Shown one piece after another: positions 61,584-64,000 of a DNA stretch of 64,000 bases (its first letter is position 1; each line of letters begins with the position of its first letter). Origin of the DNA: an uncultured Acetatifactor sp. (GTDB lineage: Bacteria; Bacillota; Clostridia; Lachnospirales; Lachnospiraceae); assembly GCA_910585015.1 (NCBI GenBank), contig CAJUCT010000026.1:4828-68827 (forward strand). Direction: 5' to 3'. Position numbers and translations under genes: made by a program. Below the pieces are notes generated by a model. It did no database searches. It saw nothing but the letters and a program-made list of their open reading frames with translations, and was not told the DNA's origin.

Positions 61584-63977
61584 TTATCGCAGAGCTTCCA
61601 TCATTGATAACTTGCTTTGCTGCTTTAAGGCTCCTGTTGTAATCAGCACACTACATAAAATAACAATCGCACAATACAAGATTGTAATACCCGATGGAAA
61701 TTGATAATTCAAATAGTTAATTAGGTTGTTTTTCAAAAATGAGCAAAGAACATATCCAATTCCTCCACCAATTATCACAGATAATACAAGTCCAATACCA
61801 ACTACGATCAATCCCTCTTTATGAACCATCACGGATAATTGTTTTTGAGACATTCCCACTGAACGCATGAGAGAAAACTCCTTGCGCCTTACAATAATTC
61901 CCGTCAAAATTGTATTTAGCAAATTCATCACAGAAAAACAACCAATTAAAACAATGGCTATTGCAAGGGCTAACTGTGTTCCCTGCAAGAAGTTTTCATT
62001 TTGGGCAATCGCAGCAGAAAGCGAATCAATACTCAGTCGTGGATTATCTGATATAATTTGGTCTATTTCATTTTCTGCTTGCTGTTCAAAAGAATCCTCT
62101 ACGCAAATTACATACTGATATGTTAAATTGCTGTGTGCAATTTTTTGCATTGAATCAACCGGCAATAACAGCATATCTATTTTATCGCCATTATTTCCAA
62201 TCTTACTTTCGTCGAGAACTGCCGCAATCTCAAATTCCAGATTCTTCGTATGCTCCCCATCAAAAATCTTTAGGGGTACCGACGAGCCGACTTCTGGACG
62301 AATACCAAAATACTTCTCAAAGTCATTCGGCCGGCCAATAACCATCTGATTTTCAGTTGCCATTTGCTCATAATCTGATATTTCTCCATTTAAGATACAG
62401 CTTTGCAGCAAAGTCATATCTGCTTTCTCAAATCCTACAATTTCAGCATCTGATTCCATTGCTTGCAAATCATAGGAAACTGGTAGATGCTGATCGTTCA
62501 TAATCCTTTGCACACCTGATAATTGTGAGAGTTCTTTTTCCACTTCCTCCGTAAAAGGACTTGATTTCTGTAAAATCTCCAAAGGATTTTCCATTAGCTC
62601 CTGATTTGAGATTCTTAAAATGAACTGTCCTCTTGCAAACCCAGATAAAGACATATCTTTTGCATTTATAGAAGAAAGGACAGAAGATAAGCCTAACAGT
62701 AAAACGCCAGTCAAGACAAGAGAGGCGACTGTCAGTATATTTTTTTTCTTATAACGCAGAGCTTGATTTACTGCCAAAGACCCCGGCGTTAGTTTGTGCT
62801 GCCTATGTTTACATTTGGGTTGATTATTTTGTTCATAGCGGGAAGCCTCTATGGGTGAAACGGTCGCGGCAATTTTAGCAGGTTTTTTGATGGACAGGCG
62901 CACAGTGGCATAGGTTAACGCAACAACAATTGGGCATATCCATAGCACATTCCATAATTCAAATCCATGCGGAATTAAAATATAAGCCACTACAATTCCC
63001 GCAATTAGTCCAATAGGAATTGCAGGTAACATCAGCAAAGTTCCCTCCCTAAGAACAAGTCTTTGAATCTGTTTTGCTGTCATCCCTATTGTGCGAAACT
63101 GTCCATATTCTTTAATTGAATTGATAATGGAAATATAGAAAATATTGTATATTACCAAAATACCAGCGATTACGATAACAACCAGCCCAGCAACGGCCGC
63201 CATAACCATCAATACCGAAGGCTGGCTAAGATTCAAATATGCTTCATTATAAGAAGGAGTCGCTTTACAACCTGCATCAGCCGCTATCTCTGATATTAAG
63301 TTTTTTACATCCTCAGAGTTCGTCTTTGCATCTAAATTTACACGAAGCATTACTGCCGGTGAAAAGTTATTCCATCCATCCATTTTTAAGAAATATTCTT
63401 CAGAAACCATAGCTGCATATAATGAGCGGTCAGTGCCTTTAGCCCCTGTTTTCAAGTATCCTGTTATAATAAAGGATTTTTCCTCGCCGTTGTTTGGGTC
63501 TGGCAATAAAATGGTATCTCCAATTTTTGCATTTATCTTCTGCCGAATTAAGTATTCTTGTTCAATCAGTATTTCATTATCTTTCTCTGGCATTTTCCCC
63601 TCGGAAACAGATAGCCCATTTAATGTAAGTGCATCATTGTTGGAATACGAAATATTAAGACGATCGTTTCCAGATTTAACACTACCAATAGAAGCTGTGA
63701 ATCCGCATAAATCCACTCGCACATCATCAAACAATTTTTGATATTGTTCTTTTTCTATGCTGGAAATAAGAGCATGATAGGAACCCGTAATGTTATTACC
63801 TCCATTTTGATTCACCGTAATAATTCCAGAAACCAGAAGCAATACAGACGCCATCAAAAATGTTGCTAATGAAATTGCAATAATCGTAAAAATCTTCTTC
63901 AAACGCTCTTTCTTTAATTGAGCAGACGCTAATTTTTTAATAATAGCGCTGGTATCATTCTCAAAAGGCCATGTCAT
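61584..63977 (-). CDS. FtsX-type ABC transporter permease
   Basis: This 797-residue protein has an N-terminal helix (IFTIIAISLATFLMASVLLL), a large extracellular MacB-type domain (~60-250), and a first FtsX block (~255-365, MAAVAGLVVIVIAGILVIYN, YGQFRTIGMTAKQI). A linker and another helix (~410) lead to a second extracellular domain. The second FtsX block (~680-797) includes EFSLMRSVGMSQKQLSVMVH. The start is behind GTAAGGAGGTGGCAGGCT. The coding DNA is clearly AT-richer than its surroundings, suggesting transfer. Its ATPase partner in this window is truncated, so a working partner may lie beyond the right edge. Confidence 0.9.
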   Translation of the reverse strand: MTWPFENDTSAIIKKLASAQLKKERLKKIFTIIAISLATFLMASVLLLVSGIITVNQNGGNNITGSYHALISSIEKEQYQKLFDDVRVDLCGFTASIGSVKSGNDRLNISYSNNDALTLNGLSVSEGKMPEKDNEILIEQEYLIRQKINAKIGDTILLPDPNNGEEKSFIITGYLKTGAKGTDRSLYAAMVSEEYFLKMDGWNNFSPAVMLRVNLDAKTNSEDVKNLISEIAADAGCKATPSYNEAYLNLSQPSVLMVMAAVAGLVVIVIAGILVIYNIFYISIINSIKEYGQFRTIGMTAKQIQRLVLREGTLLMLPAIPIGLIAGIVVAYILIPHGFELWNVLWICPIVVALTYATVRLSIKKPAKIAATVSPIEASRYEQNNQPKCKHRQHKLTPGSLAVNQALRYKKKNILTVASLVLTGVLLLGLSSVLSSINAKDMSLSGFARGQFILRISNQELMENPLEILQKSSPFTEEVEKELSQLSGVQRIMNDQHLPVSYDLQAMESDAEIVGFEKADMTLLQSCILNGEISDYEQMATENQMVIGRPNDFEKYFGIRPEVGSSVPLKIFDGEHTKNLEFEIAAVLDESKIGNNGDKIDMLLLPVDSMQKIAHSNLTYQYVICVEDSFEQQAENEIDQIISDNPRLSIDSLSAAIAQNENFLQGTQLALAIAIVLIGCFSVMNLLNTILTGIIVRRKEFSLMRSVGMSQKQLSVMVHKEGLIVVGIGLVLSVIIGGGIGYVLCSFLKNNLINYLNYQFPSGITILYCAIVILCSVLITTGALKQQSKLSMMEALR

Positions 63978-64000
63978 AGCCTGCCACCTCCTTACTCCAC

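Noticed and set aside
1..64000. tRNA, rRNA or tmRNA genes
   Set aside because: I saw no cloverleaf or rRNA-like stretch by eye on either strand. A tRNAscan or Rfam search would settle this.

Overview
The window reads as a chromosomal segment of an anaerobic, Gram-positive gut Firmicute, most likely a Lachnospiraceae member. The evidence is strong AGGAGG-type ribosome binding sites, sigma-A type promoters, a SAM-I riboswitch on metK, an SleB-type hydrolase, a class B-like sortase with a sorted substrate, and several small conserved proteins of a lachnospiraceal type. I cannot name genus or species from sequence alone. Base composition is moderately GC-rich, except for the AT-rich ABC permease at 61.6-64 kb. 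Most genes are on the minus strand. Plus-strand genes are a dinB-like polymerase, an 88-aa protein, hemolysin III, an AraC remnant, an AraC-GGDEF protein, a sortase with its surface protein, and a 31-codon toxin gene.

Layout. 0-16.5 kb holds housekeeping genes: an unnamed coupled gene running off the left edge, dusB, coaX, a 115-aa protein, birA, argF, an SPFH/NfeD membrane pair, a spore-cortex-type hydrolase, proC, a SpoU-type RNA methyltransferase, pfkA, dnaE, and metK under a SAM-I riboswitch. 16.7-28 kb holds murA, an M23 peptidase with LysM and G5 domains, dinB-like, a flavin reductase, a coiled-coil membrane protein, a small alarmone synthetase, hemolysin III, an Rpn-type nuclease remnant, galE, and a UDP-sugar pyrophosphorylase. 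28-33 kb holds a VWA / MoxR ATPase / LRR module.

33-38 kb is an accessory region with deletion scars: a GH88 fragment back to back with an AraC fragment, and an out-of-frame chimera ending in a radical-SAM-like tail. It also carries the AraC-GGDEF fusion, an orphan BlaI-type repressor, and a sortase (possibly leaderless) next to a VPKTG surface protein. 38-53 kb holds a polysaccharide deacetylase, a FUSC-like protein, a cysteine desulfidase-family enzyme, dgt, a DAK-associated domain protein, MATE, a SUV3-like helicase, a chemoreceptor, a hybrid histidine kinase, a GH113-like glycosidase, Nudix, acylphosphatase and a lipoprotein.

53.9-54.5 kb contains a type I toxin-antitoxin locus with promoters on both strands. 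54.5-59.6 kb is a two-component system with a three-gene ABC transporter; an identical 21-bp box lies before the regulator gene and again just ahead of the transporter genes. 59.6-60.6 kb is a NYN-LOTUS protein. 60.8-64 kb holds a truncated ABC ATPase joined to a truncated MATE gene, a small membrane protein, and the AT-rich FtsX-type permease.

Three families of short repeats stand out: a ~73-76 bp unit carrying its own Shine-Dalgarno and ATG in the 5' leaders of several genes; a second 5'-leader family (9.1, 11.1, 11.2, 35.5 kb); and a 64-bp perfectly terminated palindromic element at 23.2 and 36.7 kb in opposite orientation.
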